49,383 nucleotides of DNA. It comes from CAYVZU01 sp964455935 (GTDB taxonomy: Bacteria; Fibrobacterota; CAYVZU01). The position numbers were made by a program, and so were the translations under genes. How positions within the stretch are numbered: position 1 is the first letter of the stretch; each line of letters opens with the position of its first letter. Below the pieces are notes generated by a model that saw only the letters and a list, made by a program, of their open reading frames with translations, did not search any database and was not told the DNA's origin. Below are positions 34,303 through 42,900 of the stretch, in pieces. The stretch is taken from contig CAYVZU010000012.1 of assembly GCA_964455935.1 (NCBI GenBank), forward strand, positions 1 through 49,383. The letters are read 5' to 3'.

Positions 34303-35472
34303 TCAATTGCCCATTGTTCCTGCAAGCCCGATTGGCAAATAGCGCAACGTAAGGCCGGCGATTGCCTCGCCCGTGTAGGCGAAGAAAAGCCCCGGGCTTA
34401 CGGGCCCCAGCTTGATGATTCCGGGATACACATTCATTCGGACCCGGTTGTGCGGGACGCCGGACACCGTAAGCGACGCCAGCAGCGAATTGTTTCTATC
34501 GTAGAAGACGCCTGCGCTCCACGTGAACGTGGCGGTCAGGGCCGTGCCTTCGCCGTCCTGCTCTGCTTTCACAATGTTTTCCACCATCATTCCAAAGGAT
34601 CCGGTAACCCAGTGCTCCGCATCGACCTTCCGGGACAAACCCACCATTTCGTGCAGCCCCGCATGGCCAAAGACGCTCCACCGCCCGTCGCTGGTAAAGG
34701 GAACTTTGGCCGCATAGAACTGACCCATATTTTCGAGGTTGCCCGTGACCGGGTTGTAGGCCGGCTGCATCGACCACTCGGCGATATGCATTTTGTCCGC
34801 GAAAAATCCGCAAACGCGATCGTTCGAGAACAAGAGCAGGCTGAGGGGATCGAAGATAAACATATCCGCGACAGGATCCACTGTCAGGCTGTGCGCTCCC
34901 CCATTTTCAACCATTTCAGTAAGGAAATGATATGCATACATGGTCGCCACCGAAAGCATCCGGGGATACGGGATTTTATGATATCGGTACCATTCCTCAG
35001 TCTCGCGGTAATGGACGCCCGCGCCAATCAGGTGCAGACCCCAATTGGGCCAGAACTGGCTGTTGTTGATATCCCCAGATGCCGGAATCACCTCGGTCAA
35101 GAGAAACCGCTTCACGCCAAACCGTTTGACCGTATCGAATGGATCGTGAATGTTTTCCCATAGGGCATCGAACGACTCGGCGTAAGGGAACTCGATCAGT
35201 TTTCGGTCAAAGCAATACGGCGCGACCTGCCAAATACCAAAGCCGCCATTGATGATGGGATTTAGCGGATGATAATTCGCCTGGGTCCCATAGTCATGGC
35301 CATGGTAGAAATAAAGCCGCCTGAGCTTATCGTCGCGCTGAAGCCAGTGTTTTACGTACCCATGCTTCCCTTCCCCGCCCGCAAAAACACTGTTCCGGGC
35401 GGCTTCACCCGTACCGGCGGCAAAGGCCAGAAATGGAACGACAAGGCCTATTATCAGGAATGCTCGCATCAT
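34303..35472 (-). CDS. Secreted protein of unknown function, probably outer-membrane associated
   Basis: The 389-residue protein has a clear signal peptide (MRAFLIIGLVVPFLAFAAGTGEA). GAGG precedes two consecutive ATGs, and the second (35469) has the better spacing. I see no catalytic motif I can name. The mature part is aromatic-rich (GFGIWQVAPYCFDRKLIEFPYAESF, FWPNWGLHLIGAGVHYRE), contains an amphipathic helical patch (MLSVATMYAYHFLTEMVENGG) and ends with alternating strands (LKLGPVSPGLFFAYTGEA, LTLRYLPIGL). The layout loosely recalls outer-membrane proteins of the DUF3943 kind, but I cannot assign it. It is followed by the YdcF gene on the same strand. Confidence 0.6.
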   Translation of the reverse strand: MMRAFLIIGLVVPFLAFAAGTGEAARNSVFAGGEGKHGYVKHWLQRDDKLRRLYFYHGHDYGTQANYHPLNPIINGGFGIWQVAPYCFDRKLIEFPYAESFDALWENIHDPFDTVKRFGVKRFLLTEVIPASGDINNSQFWPNWGLHLIGAGVHYRETEEWYRYHKIPYPRMLSVATMYAYHFLTEMVENGGAHSLTVDPVADMFIFDPLSLLLFSNDRVCGFFADKMHIAEWSMQPAYNPVTGNLENMGQFYAAKVPFTSDGRWSVFGHAGLHEMVGLSRKVDAEHWVTGSFGMMVENIVKAEQDGEGTALTATFTWSAGVFYDRNNSLLASLTVSGVPHNRVRMNVYPGIIKLGPVSPGLFFAYTGEAIAGLTLRYLPIGLAGTMGN

Positions 35473-35754
35473 AGCCTCAAAATATAGATCCCTGATTGTT
35501 GGAGATTCCTGAAAAAAGTTCTGCTACTACCTTATGCGGCCAGGCTGCCTTAAGTTGGATCCGTACCCCAGGCTACCTTAAGTTGCCCCCTTCTATCGGA
35601 GCACTGGAATTCTTTCCTCTCCCTTCGATGGGAGAGGACAATGGTGAGGGTGGTTTTGTATCCGACAGCCCAGCCCAATGCCCAGGGTGTGGACCGCTGA
35701 ATCCACTTAGTTGGTTCTTGCCGCAACCCGGCCCCATGTAAGATTTTCAGAAAC
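35473..35754. repeat. Intergenic space with direct repeat and TCCTCTCCC hairpin
   Basis: No gene is seen. CAGGCTGCCTTAAGTTG and CAGGCTACCTTAAGTTG form an imperfect direct repeat (about 35540 and 35570). The arms TCCTCTCCC (35615-35623) and GGGAGAGGA (35630-35638) form a 9-bp stem with loop TTCGAT, followed by GGTGAGGGTGG. This hairpin type looks like a dispersed intergenic element. Confidence 0.5.
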
Positions 35755-36282
35755 ATGCGCACCGAACGGCAACCACACCCAAAAATCCCAATCGGCATCA
35801 GCCTCTGCCTGCTGGGCTATCGTGTCCGTTACAACGGGCAAAGCAAGACTCAGAGGGTATTGTGCAAAGACCTGTCCCCGCATGTTGAATGGATCGGCAT
35901 CTGTCCGGAAGTGGAGTCTGGGTTGGGGGTTCCCCGCGAGCCAATCCAGCTTGAAGGAAACCCAAAGCGTCCCCGCGTAAAGGGCGTGACTTCGCGAAGG
36001 GATGTAACCTCTGCGCCGGAGCGCACGGCAAAGAAACTAGTATCGGAGCTGCGCAAGCACGGGATCCGCGGTTTCATCTTCAAGAGCCGGTCGCCCAGTT
36101 GCGGATTAACTGACACACCCGTTCATGGCCACGAATCCAAAACCGCGGGCCTCTTTGCCCGCGCAATTTTGCAGGCTTTTCCGGGATTACCGGTCGCTGA
36201 TGAGACCGTACTGAGTTCGAAACGCGGCCGCAAGAAGTTTCTGGATCGTGTGCAACGTTGGACGTTAGACGTTGGCCGTTAG
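35755..36282 (+). CDS. DUF523 family protein (TudS-like)
   Basis: The 175-residue protein has the DUF523 hallmarks: ISLCLLGYRVRYNG near the N-terminus, WIGICPEVESGLGVPREPIQL, and KSRSPSCGL. These cysteines coordinate the iron-sulfur cluster in TudS, a thiouracil desulfidase; whether this member has that activity is unknown. The last residues (RWTLDVGR) are encoded by the ACGTTGGACGTTAGACG repeat tract that follows, so the native C-terminus has been replaced or extended by repeat DNA. The RBS is not obvious. Confidence 0.87.
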   Translation: MRTERQPHPKIPIGISLCLLGYRVRYNGQSKTQRVLCKDLSPHVEWIGICPEVESGLGVPREPIQLEGNPKRPRVKGVTSRRDVTSAPERTAKKLVSELRKHGIRGFIFKSRSPSCGLTDTPVHGHESKTAGLFARAILQAFPGLPVADETVLSSKRGRKKFLDRVQRWTLDVGR

Positions 36283-36296
36283 ACGTCAGACGCCCT
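36250..36296. repeat. ACGTTGGACGTTAGACG-type repeat tract overlapping the DUF523 3' end
   Basis: This is a degenerate 8-9 nt word (CAACGTTGGACGTTAGACGTTGG, then CCGTTAGACGTCAGACG). The same vocabulary occurs at about 31412, 37750 and 46959, always at gene ends. Here it encodes the last residues and stop of DUF523. Confidence 0.65.
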
Positions 36297-36365
36297 GCGG
36301 TGGTTTTTCCTTTTCCTTCTGCCTCTTCACCTTTTACTTTCTATTGCACCTGACCTGAGGACACA

Positions 36366-37742
36366 ATGCCGAATACTACTTTGATTCTCCTGATCGCCGC
36401 CATCATTGTCGCGCTGGCCAATCTGGTTTTTCTGATCCTGAACCATCGTCGAAGCCGCTCCGCGAACACTCCCAATCTGGCCATCCATATCGAAAATTTT
36501 GAGAAGGGCCAGGACAAGCTGGAGAAAGCGTTTCGTGAAGAAATGGCCAAAGCCCGGCAAGAATCGGCCGAAGGCGCGCGCTGCAACCGTGAAGAAGTCT
36601 CAAAGACGTTAAAGGAGCTGGGCGACTCGAATATGAAAGCGGTTGCGGGCATTGGCGAGGCGCAGGACAAGCAACTGCGAAATCTGGCCGAGCGCATCGC
36701 GGAGCTGACCAAATCCAATGAGGGCCGGCTCAACCAGATGCGCGAGACCGTCGAGCGCAAGATGCAGTCCCTGCAGGAAGAAAACAGCAAGAAGCTGGAA
36801 GAGATGCGAAAGACGGTGGACGAAAAGCTCCAGGGCACGCTGGAAAAACGCCTGGGCGAATCGTTCAAGCTGGTCAGCGAACGGCTCGAAGCGGTGCAGC
36901 GCGGACTGGGTGAAATGCAGAACCTGGCCACCGGCGTGGGCGACCTCAAACGGGTGCTCACCAATGTGAAGGCGCGCGGCACCTGGGGCGAGGTGCAGTT
37001 GGGCGCCATTCTGGAGCAGACTCTCACCGCCGACCAGTTCGGCCGCAACGTAAAAACAAATCCCAACTCCAACGACCTGGTGGAATTCGCCATCAAGCTT
37101 CCGGGCCGCGACGGCGAGCGGGGATCGCACATTTGGCTGCCCATCGACTCGAAATTTCACAAGTCCGATTACGATCGCATTTTGGAGGCATCGGACCTAG
37201 GTGATAAGGCGGCCGTGGAGGCGGCCCTTTGCAGTCTGGCCGCCCAGATCCGCAATGCGGCCAAATACATTCGCAACAAATACATCTGCGCGCCGGCCAC
37301 CACGGATTTCGGCATTCTCTTTGTGCCCACCGAGGGCCTGTATGCGGAGGTTCTGCGAATTCCCGGTCTGGCCGACGAGATTCAGGAACAGCAGCGTGTG
37401 GTGATTGCCGGGCCCACCACGATCACGGCCATGCTCAACAGTTTCCGGCTGGGCTTCCACACGCTGGCCATTGAGCAGCGCGCCTCCGAGGTGTGGAAAG
37501 TCCTTGCGGCGGTCAAAACCGAATTCGGCCGATTTGGCGGCGTGTTGAAATCCGTGAAGGATCAGCTCGAGAAAGCGACACGGACCATCGAATCAACGGG
37601 TGTGCGGACCCGGGCCATGGAGCGCCAGCTCCGAAACGTGGAAAGCCTCCCCGCGGACGAAGCCGAGAAGACCCTGATGATCGAGGCCCAGCCCCCCGAG
37701 CGGGAAGAATTGGACCTCGGCTGCAGTCCGGCCGAAACCTGA
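36366..37742 (+). CDS. rmuC: DNA recombination protein RmuC
   Basis: The 458-residue protein has one N-terminal membrane helix (TLILLIAAIIVALANLVFLIL), a long coiled coil (about residues 35-185, rich in Glu/Lys/Arg), and the RmuC nuclease-like domain: TWGEVQLGAILEQTLTADQFG, IWLPIDSKFHKSDYDR (acidic/lysine motif), FGILFVPTEGLYAEVLR and GPTTITAMLNSFRLGF. RmuC limits inversions and other rearrangements at short inverted repeats, which is notable in a genome with so many. GAGGA lies 5 nt before the ATG. Confidence 0.95.
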   Translation: MPNTTLILLIAAIIVALANLVFLILNHRRSRSANTPNLAIHIENFEKGQDKLEKAFREEMAKARQESAEGARCNREEVSKTLKELGDSNMKAVAGIGEAQDKQLRNLAERIAELTKSNEGRLNQMRETVERKMQSLQEENSKKLEEMRKTVDEKLQGTLEKRLGESFKLVSERLEAVQRGLGEMQNLATGVGDLKRVLTNVKARGTWGEVQLGAILEQTLTADQFGRNVKTNPNSNDLVEFAIKLPGRDGERGSHIWLPIDSKFHKSDYDRILEASDLGDKAAVEAALCSLAAQIRNAAKYIRNKYICAPATTDFGILFVPTEGLYAEVLRIPGLADEIQEQQRVVIAGPTTITAMLNSFRLGFHTLAIEQRASEVWKVLAAVKTEFGRFGGVLKSVKDQLEKATRTIESTGVRTRAMERQLRNVESLPADEAEKTLMIEAQPPEREELDLGCSPAET

Positions 37743-37845
37743 GCGAAGCATTACGTTCTGCATTCTGCGTTTTTGCGTGCTACGTCCTGCGTTCTACACT
37801 TTACACAATTCGCTTCTCTTGCGTTAACGCGTTGATGGATGAATG
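37743..37845. repeat. Degenerate TACGTTCTGCATTCTGCG / GCGTTAACGCG tract after rmuC
   Basis: Loose repeats of CATTACGTTCTGCATTCTGCG, TGCTACGTCCTGCGTTCTAC, then TTGCGTTAACGCGTTGATGG lie between rmuC and the tRNA. They resemble tracts at 13.6 and 27.75 kb. No gene is seen. Confidence 0.45.
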
Positions 37846-37890
37846 TGCAGCCCCGGGCGCAGTAGAAGGCAGTTTCTGGTGGTGTCCAAA

Positions 37891-37964
37891 TACCCCCGAC
37901 CTGACTTGAACAGGTGGCCCACGGTTTAGGAAACCGTTGCTCTATCCAGCTGAGCTACGGGGGC
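37891..37964 (-). tRNA. tRNA-Arg (CCU anticodon)
   Basis: The complete cloverleaf reads on the minus strand: acceptor GCCCCCG with CGGGGGU (a G-U closing pair) and discriminator A; D stem GCTC/GAGC; anticodon stem ACGGT/ACCGT with loop TTCCTAA, giving anticodon CCU; T stem ACCTG/CAGGT with loop TTCAAGT. The CCA end is not encoded. It reads AGG codons. The neighbouring gene-poor stretch and radC remnant suggest it has served as an integration target. Confidence 0.96.
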
Positions 37965-38379
37965 AGATATGGTTTTTCATAGAGGAAAATACGTTTTGCT
38001 GGCCGTTGTCACAAGGAGAAAGGCCAAAACCCGAATTGGCGTTTTTTTGAGGAATTTTGAGGGTGCTTGAAATGCTTTGGTTGCAGATTGGTGGCAGATT
38101 GGTAGCTGGCGACTGAAGCGGCAACATTAACCGGCATATCCGTCTTCTCGCACAAGAGGGCATTGACTCCGGAGAGAAACGATGCCCTTTTTTATGTCCA
38201 CATGTCCACGCCGAAGCGAGTGTTTGCAGATCGCGGAAGGCTATGGAACGGCAATGCCCAGCGAGTATGAGAAAATCATGAGCACTCCGTCGCGGTGTCT
38301 TTGGGCCAGATGTCTTGCCCATCCAATCAATGCCAAGTCGAAGAAGAAAAAGCGCAGGCAAAAATAATTGCAGCCGGAA
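37965..38379. other. Gene-poor stretch beside tRNA-Arg, possible integrative-element scar
   Basis: About 415 nt with no convincing gene. On the minus strand it contains the repeated word CCAATCTGCCACCAATCTGC and AAACGCCAATTCGGGTTTTGG-type words. The position beside a tRNA 5' end and next to a radC fragment is what a decayed genomic island leaves behind. An orphan terminator-like hairpin lies near 38.16 kb. Confidence 0.35.
38157..38194 (+). terminator. Orphan terminator-like hairpin
   Basis: AGGGCAT (38157-38163) pairs with ATGCCCT (38182-38188), with an inner CTCCGGAG palindrome, and a TTTTTA run follows. No complete gene lies upstream on this strand, so it may end an unannotated small RNA or be a leftover of a lost element. 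Confidence 0.45.
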
Positions 38380-38484
38380 CTATTCCAGAAGGTCCTTATC
38401 CGCGAAGCTGTAGTAGCCATTCGAAACAATGACAATGTGATCGCGCAGATGTAGATAGTGTTCCTTCGCATAAGACACAGTTGC
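38380..38484 (-). pseudogene. radC: 3' fragment of a RadC-family (JAB/MPN) gene
   Basis: A 34-residue frame ends in TAG at 38380 and encodes HYLHLRDHIVIVSNGYYSF, matching the C-terminal strands of RadC (the LxDHxIxGxxxYxSFxExGLL pattern). The upstream JAMM zinc motif (HxH...D) is missing and an in-frame TGA precedes it, so this is a remnant. RadC-like genes travel with mobile islands, which fits its position near tRNA-Arg. Confidence 0.6.
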
Positions 38485-38587
38485 TCATTTCGTCAACGGT
38501 CCTACCCCATTGCGGTAATCCTTTTTGGCAACTACGATACCAGGATCGACTTGATCCGTCAGCCTGTTGATCCCCTATATCCATCGT

Positions 38588-38624
38588 TTGTCAATCAGGA
38601 TCCTGTCTATCCTGTCCAAATTCG
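38588..38624. repeat. Dispersed CCTGTC-type intergenic repeat (copy)
   Basis: GTCAATCAGGATCCTGTCTATCCTGTCCAAATTCG shares words with the tracts at 0.55, 44.88 and 48.90 kb. About 90 nt further on the DUF1846 gene ends. The rest of the stretch from 38485 to 38711 holds no gene I can support. Confidence 0.6.
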
Positions 38625-38711
38625 TTTGGCTGCGGGTACGTCGCGCTGTGGGCCAATGGCACGGCGCTTCGGAATTCGTTCACCGAAGGCGGACAAACGA
38701 CCGAGAGCCGG

Positions 38712-40229
38712 CTAACTCACAAACAGGCACTTCGTCGAGAAGTCGGGATCGCTGGTAAGGTTCACGCCCAGCTTCCGCAAGCCGGCCGCATCCCCGGGAG
38801 TCGGGATGTGGGTAATGTGCACGTCGCACCCGCGAAGCTCTTTGAGCTTCTCCACCGCAATTTCGGCGGCCGGGTTGCCGGCCGCGCTAATACTAAGGCC
38901 GATCAGCGTTTCTTCCAGGTCCAAGCTGAGCATTTTCCCATTGAGCACGTCTTTCTTGAAGTGCGCCAGGGATTCGATAATGGTGGGCGGAAGCAGGGGC
39001 ATCGAATCGGGAATCCCGGCCAGCGTTTTGGTGGCATTCAGGATCAGGCTCGAAGCCGCGTGCATCAGGGGCGAATTTTTTCCCTGCACGATCCGGCCAT
39101 CGGCCAATTCAAGGGCTGCGCCGCAGAAAATACCCTCGTTCCCTTTTCCGTTTTCCTGCGCCCGCCGGGCCGCATTCCGGGCCTCGTTGACCACCGGGTA
39201 GTCTTCCGGCTTCACCCCCACTTCGCTCATCAGCAGCTCGGCTCGCCGGACCGTGTCTTTGTCAAAAATACCCATGGCATATTCGCAGGAGTAGCGGAAA
39301 AACCGACGGATGATTTCATGCGTGGCAGTCTGCCGAACGGCACGATCATCGGTAATCCCGAAGCCGGCCCGGTTCACACCCATGTCCGTTGGGGATTTGT
39401 AAAATGAGGGCGCGCTGGTAATCTTCTCGATAATGCGCCGCAACAACGGGAACGCCTCGATATCGCGATTGTAATTGACGGTCTTTTCGTTATAGGCTTC
39501 AAGATGGTGAATATCGATCATGTTCACATCCCGCAGCTCGACCGTGGCCGCTTCATAAGCCACGTTGACCTCGTGCTTCAAGGGCAGATTCCAGATGGGG
39601 AAAGTTTCAAACTTGGCATAACCCGATTTGCGTCCCCGCCGATAGTCATGGTACAACTGTGAAAGGCAGGTAGCCAGCTTCCCGCTTCCCGGCCCAGGAC
39701 CGTTGACCACGACAATCGGCTTTGTTGTTTCGATATATTCGTTGGCGCCGTACCCTTCATCGCTGACGATGGTATCAACGTCTGTGGGGTAGCCCTTGGT
39801 GAATTTGTGGGTATAGACCCGCACTCCACGACGTTCGAGCTTGTTTTTGAAGAGGGTCGCCGACGGCTGGTTTTCATAACGCGTAATGACGACGGCACAT
39901 ACGCTCACGCCCCACTCGGCCAGATCGTCGATCAGTTTCATCGCATCGGCGTCATAGGTGATGCCAAAATCGCCGCGCATCTTCTTGCGCTCGATATCAC
40001 CGGCATAGATGCAGAGAATAACCTCCGACCGGTCGGCCAGAGTTTTTAAAAGCCGCATCTTCACGTTGGGATCGAAGCCCGGAAGAACGCGGGCCGCGTG
40101 CAGACCAAAAAGAATCTTCCCCCCGAATTCAAGGTACAGCTTGTTGTTGAATCGCGCCACCCTTTCCTCGATGGCCGCTGTCTGTTCGCGCAGGTACTTT
40201 TCGTTATCGAAACCGATTTGTCTTGGCAT
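38712..40229 (-). CDS. DUF1846 family protein
   Basis: The roughly 505-residue protein matches DUF1846 over its length: an IGFDNEKYLREQTAAIEERV start, KLYLEFGGKILFGLHAARVLPGF, the glycine-rich NGPGPGSGKLATCLSQ loop in mid-protein, and MGVNRAGFGI. Members are conserved cytosolic proteins with a Rossmann-like N-terminal domain and unknown reaction. The ATG at 40229 is chosen because the conserved region starts there and GGAG lies upstream; 17 extra in-frame residues upstream show no similarity. Confidence 0.9.
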   Translation of the reverse strand: MPRQIGFDNEKYLREQTAAIEERVARFNNKLYLEFGGKILFGLHAARVLPGFDPNVKMRLLKTLADRSEVILCIYAGDIERKKMRGDFGITYDADAMKLIDDLAEWGVSVCAVVITRYENQPSATLFKNKLERRGVRVYTHKFTKGYPTDVDTIVSDEGYGANEYIETTKPIVVVNGPGPGSGKLATCLSQLYHDYRRGRKSGYAKFETFPIWNLPLKHEVNVAYEAATVELRDVNMIDIHHLEAYNEKTVNYNRDIEAFPLLRRIIEKITSAPSFYKSPTDMGVNRAGFGITDDRAVRQTATHEIIRRFFRYSCEYAMGIFDKDTVRRAELLMSEVGVKPEDYPVVNEARNAARRAQENGKGNEGIFCGAALELADGRIVQGKNSPLMHAASSLILNATKTLAGIPDSMPLLPPTIIESLAHFKKDVLNGKMLSLDLEETLIGLSISAAGNPAAEIAVEKLKELRGCDVHITHIPTPGDAAGLRKLGVNLTSDPDFSTKCLFVS

Positions 40230-40408
40230 TGCTTCGGTCTCCAATCGAGAGTGAGACGATCCAGAAACGGAATTGTCCAACCTAAGATATCATTTCCTTG
40301 CAGGCAATACCATTCCGGTTTATGATACTTATCAACCAAACTAATACTGTTTGGCCCAATCCGGGCGAGTACGGTTTCCTGCGCGATCCGAAGGTCTGGG
40401 CCAAGGGC

Positions 40409-41122
40409 TTAGGGCGCTCCAAGCCGCCCTGTTTCGATGAATCGAACCGTGGCGGAGATTACCTCGTCGGCATCCATGATCATGGGGTGGGTGCGCTTTA
40501 CAACGAGAAAGTCCTTCATGCGGGCGAGCCGTGCGCGCTCGATGGAAACCTTGCCGTCATCTTCACCGGGAATGATGACCGAGTTGAGCCAGTTGAGCGA
40601 GCGCTCGCCGGTGATGACGCCGATTTCGTGATTCGTTTCCCGGATTTTACGGACAAAGCCGTCCGTGGCCAATTGCAGGTAGGCGGGCCCCAGGAGCTTG
40701 GGCACAACAATGGTTTTTCGCAGGAAATCGACCATCTCGCTTCCTTGGTTGGGAGGAGAGAGCATCACAACGCGGCCGATGCCCTGCGGATCGCGGGTCC
40801 ATAGATAATAGCGCACCAGAATCCCTCCCATGGAGTGCGTAACGAAGTGGATCCGCCTGGACGAATCAAGACACGAGTCCCGAATCAATGGCGCAAGGTA
40901 CTTTGCCGTGAGCGTTGGGATATCGCCCCGAGTCGAAGGGTAGTCGATCACACGAACGACATAGCCGCTGTCGTGCAATGCGCGCTCCATTTTGGTAAAA
41001 CACCGTGCGCTGCGACTAAGGCCATGGACCAGGACAACGTAGTCGCCCGGCGCGGAATTGGAGATCGTGGATGCGACCAGGAGAAAAATCGCGATTGTTG
41101 GGATTCGAAATTCGTGCGCCAC
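40409..41122 (-). CDS. Secreted alpha/beta-hydrolase, lipase class
   Basis: The 237-residue protein has a hydrophobic N-terminal signal (IPTIAIFLLVASTISNS), the oxyanion segment VVLVHGLSRSARCF, the nucleophile elbow VTHSMGGILVRYY (Ser), then GEDDGKVS and RTHPMIM, which supply the likely Asp and His. This resembles PGAP1/triacylglycerol-lipase-like enzymes of bacteria; the substrate is unknown. The start codon is GTG. It is transcribed divergently from the YiiX-like gene with only 74 nt between them. Confidence 0.83.
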   Translation of the reverse strand: MAHEFRIPTIAIFLLVASTISNSAPGDYVVLVHGLSRSARCFTKMERALHDSGYVVRVIDYPSTRGDIPTLTAKYLAPLIRDSCLDSSRRIHFVTHSMGGILVRYYLWTRDPQGIGRVVMLSPPNQGSEMVDFLRKTIVVPKLLGPAYLQLATDGFVRKIRETNHEIGVITGERSLNWLNSVIIPGEDDGKVSIERARLARMKDFLVVKRTHPMIMDADEVISATVRFIETGRLGAP

Positions 41123-41196
41123 AAGATCCGGAACCGTCCCTTTCTCGTTGCATGGGCAAGTTGTTCTTAATCTATATTATAGTTTTGGAAAAGGAA

Positions 41197-42825
41197 ATGC
41201 GAGTAGTTTTGTGTATAGAAAAGGCGCGCTTGACGGCCGTTTTGGCCGCGGCGGTTTTTCTTTGCTGCACCACCGGGCCCAACCGGTTCAGCCGGTTCAC
41301 CCATTCAAAAAAAATCGCCGATTCCCCCCTTCCCGGCCAAAACATGGGAGCCCTCGCGCGCAGGCAGGTTTGCGACATTCTGCAGCGCGACGGGAGCCGG
41401 CTGGCCGCGCTCTCGGCCGAACTGCTGGGCATGGAAAAGGAGATGCTGACCCTCCAAAAGACCGTGGGCCTGTTCGAGCGCGGATACTATACGGCCGATG
41501 AGCACGATCGGATCGAGGGGCTTCTGTCACGGTACCTGCAATGCCGCAACGCCCTTTGGGAGCTGCTGGACTTCTACCTGGGCTACAGAGAGATGTCCCC
41601 GGACCCCGAACTTCAAACCCGCGGTTTTTTGATTGGTCTTGGCGCAGCCGTAAGCCTGGTGGACGCGGCCTCCAAAATGATCGCGCTGTTTATGGACGAA
41701 CCGGTTGTGATCGCAAAAATTAACGAGCCCTATCCCCGGTCCGGCATTCCAGCCGGCACATACGATACGCTGTTTCACAGCATCACGGCCGTGGAACACA
41801 TTGAGGCGCTCAAGACCGCCTGGGTTCTGTTCTTGAAGGAAAAAGCGGACTCGACCACGCAGCTTCATCGCGTTCTGCGCGAAGATTCGGCCTATAAGGC
41901 ATTTGAAGCGCAAATCACGGAGGAATACGGCCGGTCCACGGAGCGGATTCAATACATCATGGAAAAGCACGCCCTGTTGCTGCCGGCCATGGTCAATCGG
42001 CTGCGGCACTCGCAAATCGCCAAAGTGGCCGCGGAAGCCAAACGCAAATACCAGGATAACCTATACGCAGCCCGCGGTATTCTGTTTGAAAAAGTGAGCC
42101 GGGTCAAATCGCCGGGCACCGAGCCCATCCGGTTCTCAGACGCGGATACCCGCCGCGTTTTGTCGCTTCTTCAGCCCGGCGATATCATCCTTACCTTCAC
42201 GGCCGGTTACATGAGCAACTTGTTTTTACCGGGCCAATTCAAACACGGGATCACCTACATCGGCAGCCCGTCGCAACGCCGGTCAGAGGGTTTGCTGGAT
42301 GATGCCCTCTCCGCCCCTGTTGGGCAGACGGGCCGGGAGCTGCGGGCAAAAATTGGCCGAGCCCAATTGCGATCCGGACAGGCCGCAGACGTAATTGAGG
42401 CTGTATCGGAAGGCGTGATCTATAACTCGCTGGATGATTTGATGAAGGTCCACATCAACCGAATGGCCGTGCTGCGGCCGAGGCTGACCAATGCCGAGCG
42501 CCGGGAGGCTCTGGTTACGGTTTTCCAATTGGCCGGCCTGGGATACGATTTCAAATTCGATTTCAACGACGGCACGTACCTCTGTTGCACGGAAGTGATT
42601 TACAGAGCCCTTCACGGCCGGGGAAAGATTTCGTTTCCGCTTACCATTCGGGTGGGTGTGCCCACCCTTAGTGCCGACGACATTGTCCGGTATTATCTTG
42701 CCTCCGCCAAGGATCTCTTTGATTTTGTGTTGTTCGCCGAAGAAGATCCGGCCCAACGCGGCAGCCAAGCCCGGGTCCTTACCGGCACGGAAGGCCTGGC
42801 TCGGCTTCGAGAACTGATGAAGTGA
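41197..42825 (+). CDS. YiiX/YebB-like NlpC/P60-fold cysteine hydrolase lipoprotein
   Basis: The 542-residue protein starts at ATG 41197, just after AAGGA, giving a short lipoprotein signal (VLAAAVFLCC). Residues of about 30-330 are helical (EHDRIEGLLSRYLQCRNALWELLDFYLGY and similar). The C-terminal part is a permuted papain-like fold: LQPGDIILTFTAGYMSNLFLPGQFKHGITYIG with the catalytic His, and GTYLCCTEVIYRAL with the catalytic Cys. YiiX-like enzymes hydrolyse amide or ester bonds on lipids or cell-wall peptides. The large helical N-terminal domain is longer than in the E. coli protein and is of unknown role. Confidence 0.82.
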   Translation: MRVVLCIEKARLTAVLAAAVFLCCTTGPNRFSRFTHSKKIADSPLPGQNMGALARRQVCDILQRDGSRLAALSAELLGMEKEMLTLQKTVGLFERGYYTADEHDRIEGLLSRYLQCRNALWELLDFYLGYREMSPDPELQTRGFLIGLGAAVSLVDAASKMIALFMDEPVVIAKINEPYPRSGIPAGTYDTLFHSITAVEHIEALKTAWVLFLKEKADSTTQLHRVLREDSAYKAFEAQITEEYGRSTERIQYIMEKHALLLPAMVNRLRHSQIAKVAAEAKRKYQDNLYAARGILFEKVSRVKSPGTEPIRFSDADTRRVLSLLQPGDIILTFTAGYMSNLFLPGQFKHGITYIGSPSQRRSEGLLDDALSAPVGQTGRELRAKIGRAQLRSGQAADVIEAVSEGVIYNSLDDLMKVHINRMAVLRPRLTNAERREALVTVFQLAGLGYDFKFDFNDGTYLCCTEVIYRALHGRGKISFPLTIRVGVPTLSADDIVRYYLASAKDLFDFVLFAEEDPAQRGSQARVLTGTEGLARLRELMK

Positions 42826-42900
42826 GACATCGGCTGGAGTCCTGTGCCGCTTCCATGAGATTCATATTCACGAGTGGCTCAGGCATCTTGCGCGAATACG

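Noticed and set aside
37942..38361. 139-codon minus-strand frame over the tRNA flank
   Set aside because: It overlaps the tRNA gene and its translation shows no domain; treated as part of the scar.
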